DNA of 64,000 nt. Source: Yinghuangia sp045039925. Its GTDB lineage: Bacteria; Actinomycetota; Actinomycetes; Streptomycetales; Streptomycetaceae. Positions within the stretch are counted from its first letter, which is position 1; every line of letters starts with the position of its first letter. Below the pieces are notes generated by a model. That model saw nothing but the letters and a program-made list of their open reading frames with translations. It had not been told where the DNA came from and made no database searches. Position numbers and translations under genes: made by a program. This document shows, in pieces, positions 50,694 to 58,696 of this stretch. Where the stretch lies: contig CP108400.1 in NCBI GenBank assembly GCA_045039925.1, forward strand, positions 9,052,001 through 9,116,000, in the 5' to 3' direction.

Positions 50694-53600
50694 TCAGGTG
50701 TAGTCGGATGTCGCGGACGCCGAGTTCCCGGAGTCCGCGAAGTGGTTCGGTGCTTGTCCGCGTGCGGCGCCCGGCCGGGGCAGGAGGCCGGTCCGCACGC
50801 CGTGGTCGAGATAGCGGTGCATCAGGTCGCGGTCGACCGCGCGGACCGCGGGGGCCGACGGCTCCAGAAGCAATGACAACTGCTCGGCGTGCACCGGCCC
50901 CTGCGCCGCACCGGAATCGCTCGGCAGGCCCGTCGTCGGCCTCGGCGGGCCCGAGAGGCCTGAATGGCCCGACAAGCCCGGCAGGCCTTCCAACATCGCG
51001 AGTACGGCGGCTGTTTCCCCGTTCGCGCCGTGCCGGGCGACGGTAGCGGTCCAGGCGTCGATGGGGACGACGTCGAAGCGGTACCCGTACTCGCGCAGCC
51101 AGGCGTGCATCCGGTCGAGATGTACCGGCACTGCCGTGCCCTGCTCCGCCGGGGCGTGGTGGACCACGAGCCCCGGTGTCGGCGCCCGCGTGACCAACCG
51201 GGCGAGATCCGAGGCGAGTTCGTCGACGGGCGTCCATACCTCGGACGCGTGCAGCAGCGGAAGGGCACCCGCGGGGAGACCGGCGGCCAGGATGCGCCAC
51301 AGGATGTCCTGGGGGTTGACGATGCCCGTGGCGCGGGCGCCGGTGACGCGGCCGAGCCGGTGCACCGCCACGGGCAGCCCGCGTGCCGCCGCCTGCGCGT
51401 GGAGGTGCTCCGCGACCCGTTTGCCGTGCGCGTACCCGCCTGCGGCGGGCGGACGGTCCGTGGGGAGGAACGCCTCGGGGACGCCTTCCCCCTGCCCGCC
51501 GCCGGCGACTGACAGCGTGGAGATGTGATGGAAGAACGCCCGTGACTCCGAGGCGAGTTCGAGGAGTCGTATGATCGCGTCGACGTTGACCGCGCGGAGG
51601 GACGACTCGCCGCGCAGCAGGCTCACCCCGGCGGCCGCGTGCACGACGGCGTCCACGCGGCCCGGACCGCGGGTCAGGGCCTCGCGATCGCCGGGTGCCA
51701 GCCCGAGGTCGGGCAGGGCCAGGTCACCGGACACGGCTCTGATGCGGGCCTCGGGCAGGCGTGGGTCCAGGCCCCAGGTGGCGAGTGCCCCGGCCAGGCG
51801 GGACAGGGGTTCGGGACCGCGTACGAGGCACACGACGTCGACGTCGGTGGTGGCCGCCAGACGGGCCAGGAGATGGGCCCCGACGAAGCCGGTCGCGCCG
51901 GTGAGCAGGATCCGCCGCGCGGGTGTTCCCGGGCGGGGAGCGGTGCCCGCGAGCCTGATGTGGTCCGGCAGGGGTTCTGCGATCGCCGGGTGAGCCGCGC
52001 GTTCCGTGGCGTGCGTGCGCTCGGAGTCCCGCAGGTGGTCCGCGAGTTCGCGCGGCGTCGGCAGGCCGAACACGTCGGCCACCGGCACCTCGCGACCGAG
52101 CAGGAGTGACAGGCGGTTCGCCACCTGGACGATTTGCAGGGACTGGCCGCCCAGGGCGAAGAAGTCGTCGTCCGGGCCGGGGAGCGGAACGTCCAGGGCA
52201 TCACGCCACGCCTGCGCGATCAGGTCCACGAGATCGGTCCTCTCGCCCGACGGCTCGACCGCGTTGTCGTCCCCGCCGGCGAACGAGGCCCGCAGTGCCG
52301 CCCGGTCGGCCTTGCCCGCCGAGGTCAGCGGCAGCTTGTCCAGGAAACGGAAGGAGGCAGGGACGACCGCGCGGGGGAGCAGCCGCAGCAATCCGGTACG
52401 CAGGTCCGTCTCGGTCGGCGCGTCCGCATGAGCTCCCGGCGGGCCCTCGTTGACGACGAACGCCCTGACTCGCGTGGCCCCTTGGGAATCGGTGTACGCG
52501 ACGGCCGCGGCCTGCCGTACCCCGGTCAGCGCGGTCAGCGCGGCCTCCACTTCGGCGGGGCGGACGCGGTGCCCGCTCACCTTGACCTCGTCGTCCGTCC
52601 GCCCGACGAAGGACAGTTGCCCATCTCGGCCGACCCGGACGAGGTCCCCGGTCCGGTATCCGCGCGGTCGGCCCGGCAACGCGGCGACGGGGGCGAACCG
52701 GGCCCGGGTCTCCTGCGGCCCCCGGAGGTAGCCGTTGGCCAACTGCGACCCGATGAGCAGGAGTTCGCCGACACTTCCAGGTTCGACGAGCCTTCCCGCC
52801 GGGTCGAGGACGGCGGCGGTCATGCCCGTCACAGGGCGGCCGACGGGCACGTGTGCTCCGCCCGCGTAGCTCGCGTGCGGGCCGGCCAGATCCGCGGTGA
52901 GCGCCACGACGCATGTCTCGGTCGGGCCGTAGGTGTTGACGAGCCGGATCCGATCGGCCCCGCGGGCGCGGCGCCATGCGCGGACGTGTTCGGGAAGCGC
53001 GGCCTCGCCGCCGATGACCACCGTCCGGAGTGCCTGCGGTAGTTCGGGCCCGTTCTCGGCGGCCACCGCGTGCGCGACTTCGTTCCAGTACGCGGTCGGC
53101 AGGCCGAGCCAGGTGATCCTCCGCGCGGCGCACTCGCGCAACAGGCCGTGCACGGAAGGTGCATGGCCCGTCGGGGCCGAGGCCGGCCCGCGCCCGGCGT
53201 CCATGACCAGCGTCGCCCCGGCGGACAGGGTCAGGAACACCTCCTCGACAGATGCGTCGAAGTGCGGTGCGGCGAACTGGAGCACACGATCGTCCGGCCC
53301 CGGCCCGTAGCGCTCGCCCGCGGCGGCCGTGAACGCCGCCAGGGCAGCGCGCGGGACGACGACGCCTTTGGGGCGTCCTGTCGATCCGGAAGTGTGGATG
53401 ACGTAGGCGGGTGCCGTGGAAGCCGCCTGAATTGAGGGATCCGACGGATTCGGCGGATTCGGCGAGGGCGGCTGCGTGAGCGGCGTCGCCCCCGCCCCGG
53501 GTCTGGCGTCGCTCTCCCGCAGCATCGCGGCGGTGACCACGACGCGCGGCCGGGTGTCGTCCAGGACCGTACGCGTACGCTCCTCCGGTCCGTCCGGGTC

Positions 53601-55199
53601 GAGGGGCACGTACGCGGCGTTGCGCGCGAGCACGGCCAACTGGGCGATCACCGCCTCCGGCCCACGCGGCAACGACAAGGCGACGTGGTCGCCGGGGACC
53701 ACCCCGAGGGAGCCGAGCCTTGTCGCGAACGCCTCGACTGAATGCGCGAGTTCGCGGTAGGTCCAGCACAGTTCGCCGGCATCCACCGCCACGGCGCCGG
53801 GCCGGTCGCGGGCCACCGCACGTACCAGCTCCAACACGTCGGCCGGGCGCCCAGCCTCCGCTGACGCAGTCGGCGCGGCCGCTGCGGTCCGCCGACGCCC
53901 CGACAGCTCGTCGACGAAATCGGCCGCGAACTCGGCGACGTCGTCCGCGTCGCAGCACGCCGGGTTGGCGTCCAGGACCACATGCGGACCGCCCCCGTCG
54001 CGGCGGTCGTAGACGTTCACCGCCAAGTCCGCCACCGGTCCCGCGGAGACGTTGTGCGCGGTGGCCCGCGCCGTCTCCCCGAATTGCAGCTTGTACTCGA
54101 AGGGCATGACGTTCACCACCGCCGCGAACAGCCTGCGGTCGCCGCCGACCAGGCCCAGGTCGCGGGCCAAGTCCTCGTACCGGTACCGCTGGTGACGCCG
54201 TATTGCGCGCAGCTCGGCGGAGACCGCGGCCACGACCTCGACCGGCGTCCCTGTCGTGCGCACCCGCAGCGGCGGCACATTGAGCACCGTCGACGGCACC
54301 CGCAGGGCCGCGGAGCCCATGCGGCCCATGACCGGGAGGCCGAGCACCGTCTCCGCGGCCCCGGCGCGCCGGCACAGCACCGTGGCTACCGCGGCGATCA
54401 GTACCTCCGGCCAGGTTGCCCGCGCGTCCCGGGCAACTTCGGCCATACGAACGGCGACGCCTTCCGGCAGATGGGCGTACGTGCGCACGGCCCGCGCGGA
54501 CGGCATGGCGATTGCGCTGCCGAGGCCGACCGCCTCCGGCCGGTCTGCGAGGTGCCGGGTCCAGAACTCACGGTCGAGCCGCATCTTTTCGGAGCCCGCG
54601 TACGCCGCCTCCTCGTCCAGCACGGCCCGCAGCGATCCGAACGGGGTGGTGCCCGGCTCGCCGCCCGCCGCGAGCGCGGTGTACACGTCGGCGACCCGGC
54701 GGGCGAGCTGGCCCGCGCCGAATCCGTCGAGCAGGACGTGATGCACGCGGTGGTACCACAGCCACGTATCTGCCCCGACCCGGACAAGCGCGTGGTCGAA
54801 CAGCGGCGCGTCGCCGAACGGGTCGACCGGGGCCGCCACTTCGGCGGACATCCAGGCCTCCGCCGCCGCCGTCGGATCGTCCGCGCCGGACAGGTCGAGG
54901 TGCCGCGGCGTCCAGGACGGGGCCGCGTCGGGTATCTGGACGGGCCGCCCGTCGGGGCCGAGAACCAGGCGCACCCGGAGGGCGTCGGCCTCGGACACCG
55001 CCCGCCGCACCGCGGTGTCGAACAGGCCGGTGTCGAGGTCGCCGTCGATGCGGATGTACTCCGCGGTGTTGTAGGCGGCCGGGTGCGGGGACAGCAGGTG
55101 CCCGGCAACGATGCCCCGCTGGGCCGCCGTCAGCGGCCAGGCGCGTCCGTGCTGGGATGGCGCCGACGCGGCGCCGGCTGCGATTCGGGCGTGCGTCAC
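50694..55199 (-). CDS. scoA: NRPS for isonitrile lipopeptide (C-A-PCP-reductase)
   Basis: A 1501-residue single-module synthetase. The condensation domain has HHVLLDG at residues 153-159. The adenylation domain has TSGSTGRPKG (about 600), FDASVEEVF (about 647), NTYGPTE and the A10 lysine in LTSAGKADR (about 961). The carrier domain has LGGQSLQ (about 1017). A thioester reductase domain has ILLTGATGFVGAHLL (about 1098) and YAHGK (about 1256). This is the ScoA/Rv0101-like plan: isonitrile acyl chains are joined to an amino acid and released by reduction. Read against PheA, the pocket is D-A-E-G-V-G-T-V-V-K, which points to lysine. GTG at 55199 overlaps the carrier gene stop (GTGA). It ends 77 bp before the transporter genes. 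Confidence 0.94.
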   Translation of the reverse strand: MTHARIAAGAASAPSQHGRAWPLTAAQRGIVAGHLLSPHPAAYNTAEYIRIDGDLDTGLFDTAVRRAVSEADALRVRLVLGPDGRPVQIPDAAPSWTPRHLDLSGADDPTAAAEAWMSAEVAAPVDPFGDAPLFDHALVRVGADTWLWYHRVHHVLLDGFGAGQLARRVADVYTALAAGGEPGTTPFGSLRAVLDEEAAYAGSEKMRLDREFWTRHLADRPEAVGLGSAIAMPSARAVRTYAHLPEGVAVRMAEVARDARATWPEVLIAAVATVLCRRAGAAETVLGLPVMGRMGSAALRVPSTVLNVPPLRVRTTGTPVEVVAAVSAELRAIRRHQRYRYEDLARDLGLVGGDRRLFAAVVNVMPFEYKLQFGETARATAHNVSAGPVADLAVNVYDRRDGGGPHVVLDANPACCDADDVAEFAADFVDELSGRRRTAAAAPTASAEAGRPADVLELVRAVARDRPGAVAVDAGELCWTYRELAHSVEAFATRLGSLGVVPGDHVALSLPRGPEAVIAQLAVLARNAAYVPLDPDGPEERTRTVLDDTRPRVVVTAAMLRESDARPGAGATPLTQPPSPNPPNPSDPSIQAASTAPAYVIHTSGSTGRPKGVVVPRAALAAFTAAAGERYGPGPDDRVLQFAAPHFDASVEEVFLTLSAGATLVMDAGRGPASAPTGHAPSVHGLLRECAARRITWLGLPTAYWNEVAHAVAAENGPELPQALRTVVIGGEAALPEHVRAWRRARGADRIRLVNTYGPTETCVVALTADLAGPHASYAGGAHVPVGRPVTGMTAAVLDPAGRLVEPGSVGELLLIGSQLANGYLRGPQETRARFAPVAALPGRPRGYRTGDLVRVGRDGQLSFVGRTDDEVKVSGHRVRPAEVEAALTALTGVRQAAAVAYTDSQGATRVRAFVVNEGPPGAHADAPTETDLRTGLLRLLPRAVVPASFRFLDKLPLTSAGKADRAALRASFAGGDDNAVEPSGERTDLVDLIAQAWRDALDVPLPGPDDDFFALGGQSLQIVQVANRLSLLLGREVPVADVFGLPTPRELADHLRDSERTHATERAAHPAIAEPLPDHIRLAGTAPRPGTPARRILLTGATGFVGAHLLARLAATTDVDVVCLVRGPEPLSRLAGALATWGLDPRLPEARIRAVSGDLALPDLGLAPGDREALTRGPGRVDAVVHAAAGVSLLRGESSLRAVNVDAIIRLLELASESRAFFHHISTLSVAGGGQGEGVPEAFLPTDRPPAAGGYAHGKRVAEHLHAQAAARGLPVAVHRLGRVTGARATGIVNPQDILWRILAAGLPAGALPLLHASEVWTPVDELASDLARLVTRAPTPGLVVHHAPAEQGTAVPVHLDRMHAWLREYGYRFDVVPIDAWTATVARHGANGETAAVLAMLEGLPGLSGHSGLSGPPRPTTGLPSDSGAAQGPVHAEQLSLLLEPSAPAVRAVDRDLMHRYLDHGVRTGLLPRPGAARGQAPNHFADSGNSASATSDYT

Positions 55200-55444
55200 C
55201 CGCGGTCCTCCCCGGCGGAGCCGAGGAGGGCGGCCCAGGCGGTGAGCGTGGTGTGTTCGGCCAGTTCCTCGAACGGGACGGCCGCGCCGTACCGTTCGCC
55301 CCACACATCCGCGAGCGTCAGCAGGCGCAGCGAGTCGAGGCCGAAGTCCACCAGGTCGTCATCGTCGCCGAACTCCTCCGGGTCGAGTTGGAGTTGGTCG
55401 ATCACGTCGTCGCGCAGGTCCTTCGCGCTGATGGGCGCCCTCAT
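55196..55444 (-). CDS. scoB: Acyl carrier protein of the isonitrile pathway
   Basis: An 82-residue carrier protein. The phosphopantetheine site is DLVDFGLDSLRLLTLAD, with Ser in DSL. It holds the fatty acyl chain for amino-group addition and hand-over to the synthetase, as ScoB/Rv0100 does. I prefer the ATG at 55444 (AAAGGA upstream) over 55465. Its TGA overlaps the NRPS start. It begins 42 bp after the ligase gene. Confidence 0.92.
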   Translation of the reverse strand: MRAPISAKDLRDDVIDQLQLDPEEFGDDDDLVDFGLDSLRLLTLADVWGERYGAAVPFEELAEHTTLTAWAALLGSAGEDRG

Positions 55445-55486
55445 GGCCGCGGTGTCCTTTCGCATCGGTCGGCGCGGGGCCGGCGG

Positions 55487-57055
55487 TCAGTTGACATTCC
55501 GCTCCCGGTCCCGCCAGTACGGCGCCCGGAGTTCCCGGCGCAGCGCCTTGCCGCTGGGGTTCCGCGGCACGGACTCCACGAACACGTACCGGGCGGGCAG
55601 TTTGAAGGGGGCGAGCCGGCCGCGCAGGAAGCGGCTCAGATCGGCGGGCGCGGGCGGGGAGCCGGGGTCGGCCGCGACCACGAAGGCGTGGACCGCCTCG
55701 CCCCACCGGTCGTCGGGTACTCCGATCACCGCGGCGTCCGCCACGCCCGGGTGGGCGGCCAGGGCGTTCTCGATCTCGGCGGGGTAGATGTTCTCGCCCG
55801 CCGAGATGATCATGTCCTTGACGCGGTCGTGGAGATGGACGTATCCGTCGGCGTCCAGGAATCCTGCGTCGCCGGTGCGGATCCAGTCGCCCACGAGGGT
55901 TTCCGCGTCGGCGTCCGGGCGGTGCCAGTAGCCGAGCATGCGGGCGGGCGAGCGCAGCCAGACCTCGCCGATCTCGCCGGGTGCCAGGGCCCGTTCGTCG
56001 TCGCCGACGACCTTGACGGCGAATCCCGGGTACGGTCGCCCCGCGGCGCGCAGCCGCGGGGCACCCGGTGCGTGGTCGCGCGGCGGCAGGCACACGGCGG
56101 TGTTGCCCGTCTCCGTCAGGCCGTAGATCTGGGCGAACTCGCAGCCCATCACCTCGACGCAGCGGGCGAGCAGCGCCTCTGGCATCGGCGAGCCGCCGTA
56201 CACCACCTTGCGAATCCGGGCGAAGTCGGCGGCTGCCGTGCCGGGTTCACCGAGCACCGCGCGCAGCATCGCGGGCACCATGCAGAGGGTCGTGACCGCG
56301 TGCTCGCGGATCGCGCGTAATGCCGCCCCGGGCGTGAACGCGGGCATGAGCACGACGGGTACGCCCTCGTCGAGGGCTTGGGCGGCCCACCACAGTCCGC
56401 CGATGTGGAATCCGGGCACGCTCAGCAGGGTGATGTCGTCGGCGCGCCAGTCGATCCAGTCCAGCCCGGCGTCCGCGAGGGCGTGCCGGACGGCGAAGAA
56501 CGAGCGGTGCGCCAGGACGACGCCCTTGGGAAGGCCGGTCGTTCCGGACGTGTACATCTGGACGACCGGGTCGTCGGGACCGGCCGGGGGCGCCGCATCG
56601 GTCCGGCAAGGGGCGGCTTCCTTCCACGCCTGGTACCCGTCGGGACCCGCGTCGTCGAGGGCCAGCACCCGTGCCGCCGTTCCCGCCGGAATCCCGGAGT
56701 CGGCGAACTCACGGTCGCAGAAGACCAGTTGAGCTTCGGAATCGCCGAGGATGTGCCCGGTCTCCGGTGCGGTGAGCCGCCAGTTGACCGGGACGAGGAC
56801 CACATGCGCCTTCGCGCAGCCGAGCAGCACCTCGTAGTAGCGTTCGGATTCGCGGCCCAGGTGGGCGACCCGGCTGCCCGGCTTGATGCCGTCTGCGGTG
56901 AGCGCCGCCGCGACCTGCTCCGAGGCGTGGTCGAGGTCGGCGTACGTGACGCGCCGGTCCGCTGTGACGAACGCCGTGGCGTCGGGCGTCGCGGCCACGC
57001 GTCGGGCGAGGCTGTCGGGCAGCGTGCGGGGTCGCCGATCCATGCCGGGGCTCAT
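55487..57055 (-). CDS. scoC: Fatty acyl-AMP/acyl-ACP ligase of the isonitrile pathway
   Basis: A 522-residue ANL-family enzyme. The core motifs are MYTSGTTGLPKGVVLAHRSFF (P-loop), YGLTETGN, GDWIRTGDAGFLDADGYVHLHDRVKDMIISAGENIYPAEIE and the catalytic lysine in NPSGKALRRE. In the ScoA-E and Rv0096-0101 pathways this enzyme activates short or medium fatty acids and loads them on the stand-alone carrier protein, probably both before and after isonitrile formation. ATG at 57055 overlaps the thioesterase stop. Position between the ScoD- and ScoB-like genes makes the role firm. The chain length is not readable. Confidence 0.93.
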   Translation of the reverse strand: MSPGMDRRPRTLPDSLARRVAATPDATAFVTADRRVTYADLDHASEQVAAALTADGIKPGSRVAHLGRESERYYEVLLGCAKAHVVLVPVNWRLTAPETGHILGDSEAQLVFCDREFADSGIPAGTAARVLALDDAGPDGYQAWKEAAPCRTDAAPPAGPDDPVVQMYTSGTTGLPKGVVLAHRSFFAVRHALADAGLDWIDWRADDITLLSVPGFHIGGLWWAAQALDEGVPVVLMPAFTPGAALRAIREHAVTTLCMVPAMLRAVLGEPGTAAADFARIRKVVYGGSPMPEALLARCVEVMGCEFAQIYGLTETGNTAVCLPPRDHAPGAPRLRAAGRPYPGFAVKVVGDDERALAPGEIGEVWLRSPARMLGYWHRPDADAETLVGDWIRTGDAGFLDADGYVHLHDRVKDMIISAGENIYPAEIENALAAHPGVADAAVIGVPDDRWGEAVHAFVVAADPGSPPAPADLSRFLRGRLAPFKLPARYVFVESVPRNPSGKALRRELRAPYWRDRERNVN

Positions 57056-57681
57056 GCGTCGGCCTCCGTCTTGGGCAGGCCCGATGCGGTCCGGGTGTCC
57101 GCGGCCTGGGAACCGCCGGGTTCGACGCCGTCCGGGGGATCGACGAAGGCGAGTCTGACCTCGCCGTCCGCACGTCCGTCGGCGTCGTCCCAGAACCGGC
57201 AGGAGGTGCGTGCCATCACCAGGGAGCCGTCCGCCCCGGTGCGGCGCAGGATCTTGTCGAAGCGGACCTCGCCGTGGAACGAGCGCGGGTCGATGGGTGC
57301 GTGGAACCTGCTGGTGAAGCCCGCGATGAGGATGCCGGGGAGTTGGCGCGCCCAGAAGTCGTCCATGGTCCAGCGCCGGAACTCCGGTGCCAGGCCCTCC
57401 TGGACGGACTTGGCGATCAGGAAGTAGGTGAGCTGGTTGTAGCAGATGTTGAACTCGACGGCGTTGAAGTGCCCGGTGTCGTCGATGTAGCAGGACTCCC
57501 CGATGGCGAACTCACCTCGTGAAAGCGCCAGTTCATCGTCCGATGCGGTGCTCGTGGACAGCAGGTAACGGCAGTCCGGCCTGTAGGGCGTCAGCACCCG
57601 GGCGAGCAGTGCCGGGTCGTCGCCGAACGTCGGCGCGGCCGGGGCAGCCGGGGAGGCAGAGGCGGCAGGCATGGCGCTCAT
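57052..57681 (-). CDS. scoD: FcoT/ScoD-like hot-dog thioesterase
   Basis: A 209-residue protein like Rv0098/FcoT. Recognisable stretches are LTPYRPDCRYLLSTSTAS, GEFAIGESCYIDDTGHFNAVEFNICYNQLTYFLIAKSVQEG, LPGILIAGFTSRFHAPIDPRSFHGEVRFDKI and MARTSCRFWDDADG. In the known pathway ScoD promotes glycine addition to the alpha,beta-unsaturated acyl-ACP and hydrolyses the adduct. Both ends overlap neighbours in ATGA junctions. The long Ala/Pro N-terminus and the C-terminal tail look unstructured. Confidence 0.92.
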   Translation of the reverse strand: MSAMPAASASPAAPAAPTFGDDPALLARVLTPYRPDCRYLLSTSTASDDELALSRGEFAIGESCYIDDTGHFNAVEFNICYNQLTYFLIAKSVQEGLAPEFRRWTMDDFWARQLPGILIAGFTSRFHAPIDPRSFHGEVRFDKILRRTGADGSLVMARTSCRFWDDADGRADGEVRLAFVDPPDGVEPGGSQAADTRTASGLPKTEADA

Positions 57682-58559
57682 CGGTAGTAGCGCTCCCCGT
57701 CCATGACGGTCACACGCCAGGACACGGCCGGCTCCGGTGTCGCGGTGTGTCGGGCGCGGTGGACCAGGGTGCGGTTGTCCCAGATCAGCAGGTCGCCTTC
57801 GGCGAAGGTCTGAAGGTGGACGTTCTCGTGCGTGCCGGTGGTGTCCGCCTGGCCCACCGCGTCGAGCACCCTGGCCAGGAGGTCGCCGGACAGCGGCGCT
57901 CCGGCCTGGTCGGCGAAACCGATGGTGCAGCCCTGGCTGATGTAGAGGACTTCCTCGCCGGTCACCGGGTGCGTGAGTACGGCGGGCTGCACGACGGGCG
58001 GTGTCTCGCGGTCGACTTCCTCGATCAGGTCGCGGATCGGGCGGTAGACGTCGCTCGGCCGGATCTTGAAGTACCGGTTGGCGCTGTGCCGGGCCCGAAC
58101 GCCGCGTAGTTCGTCGCGCAGCGCGGCGTCCAAGGACCGGTACGCGGCGGCCATGTCGATGAACAGCGTCCCGCGGTTGCGGGCCGGAACGACGCGCGGA
58201 TACACCAGCGTGAGCGCGAACGGCTCGGCCATGAACTGGTAGTCGGCGTGCCAGAACTGCCCGGTCTTGGGCACCCCCACCCGGCTGCCGTCGCCCGGCA
58301 CGTTGGAGGAGACGAACACCTCCGGCCGGTCGGGGTGGTGGTACATCGGCTGGTAGTACGTCACCGGATCGCCGAACAGCTCGCCGAGGGCCAGGAACTC
58401 ATCGGGCGTCAGATGTTGGTCGCGCAGCACCGCGATGCGGTGCTCGTGGACGGCGGCACGCACCGCGGCCACCTCCGAGGCGTCCGCTCTGCTCGCGTCG
58501 AACCCCGTCACCACCGCGCCTATTCGCGGGCGGCCGCCGTCCTGAGGAGTGATGTCCAT
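57678..58559 (-). CDS. scoE: Isonitrile-forming non-haem iron oxygenase (ScoE/Rv0097)
   Basis: A 293-residue Fe(II)/2-oxoglutarate enzyme of the TauD fold. It converts an N-carboxymethyl amino acid into an isonitrile by oxidative decarboxylation. The iron triad is His104 and Asp106 (QFWHADYQF) and His267 (RTLVHRARH). Relative to ScoE numbering as I recall it, a constant offset of 28 also puts Lys165, Tyr69, Tyr73, His271 and Arg282 on the key substrate and cosubstrate residues. The ATG at 58559 is chosen by homology. The same frame stays open upstream to 59759 through a decayed gene. It is the first gene of an eight-gene operon. Confidence 0.94.
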   Translation of the reverse strand: MDITPQDGGRPRIGAVVTGFDASRADASEVAAVRAAVHEHRIAVLRDQHLTPDEFLALGELFGDPVTYYQPMYHHPDRPEVFVSSNVPGDGSRVGVPKTGQFWHADYQFMAEPFALTLVYPRVVPARNRGTLFIDMAAAYRSLDAALRDELRGVRARHSANRYFKIRPSDVYRPIRDLIEEVDRETPPVVQPAVLTHPVTGEEVLYISQGCTIGFADQAGAPLSGDLLARVLDAVGQADTTGTHENVHLQTFAEGDLLIWDNRTLVHRARHTATPEPAVSWRVTVMDGERYYR

Positions 58560-58595
58560 CGCTGAGGTCTCCGGGTCACCTGCCGGGCCGCCACC

Positions 58596-58611
58596 GTGCG
58601 GCCAACCGCAC
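58596..58611. promoter_or_regulatory. Inverted repeat upstream of the isonitrile operon
   Basis: GTGCGG-CCAA-CCGCAC has perfect 6-bp arms and lies 37 bp before the scoE start, in the only long gap upstream of the operon. It is a possible operator for a metal-responsive repressor, or a leader hairpin. No Fur/Zur or CsoR box is recognised with confidence. Confidence 0.4.
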
Positions 58612-58696
58612 TGGTAGTCGGATCGCAGCAGCGACGAGTTCCCCGAAATCCCGCAACAGTCCTGGTCGGCCGACCGCGACCGGCCCGGGGCGGGTG

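Noticed and set aside
58630..58660. GAACT upstream of scoE (minus strand) as an island-type promoter
   Set aside because: Fourteen bases later it reads TCCGA, not GCATC, and no CRP-like box is in place. It could still be an ordinary ECF-type promoter.
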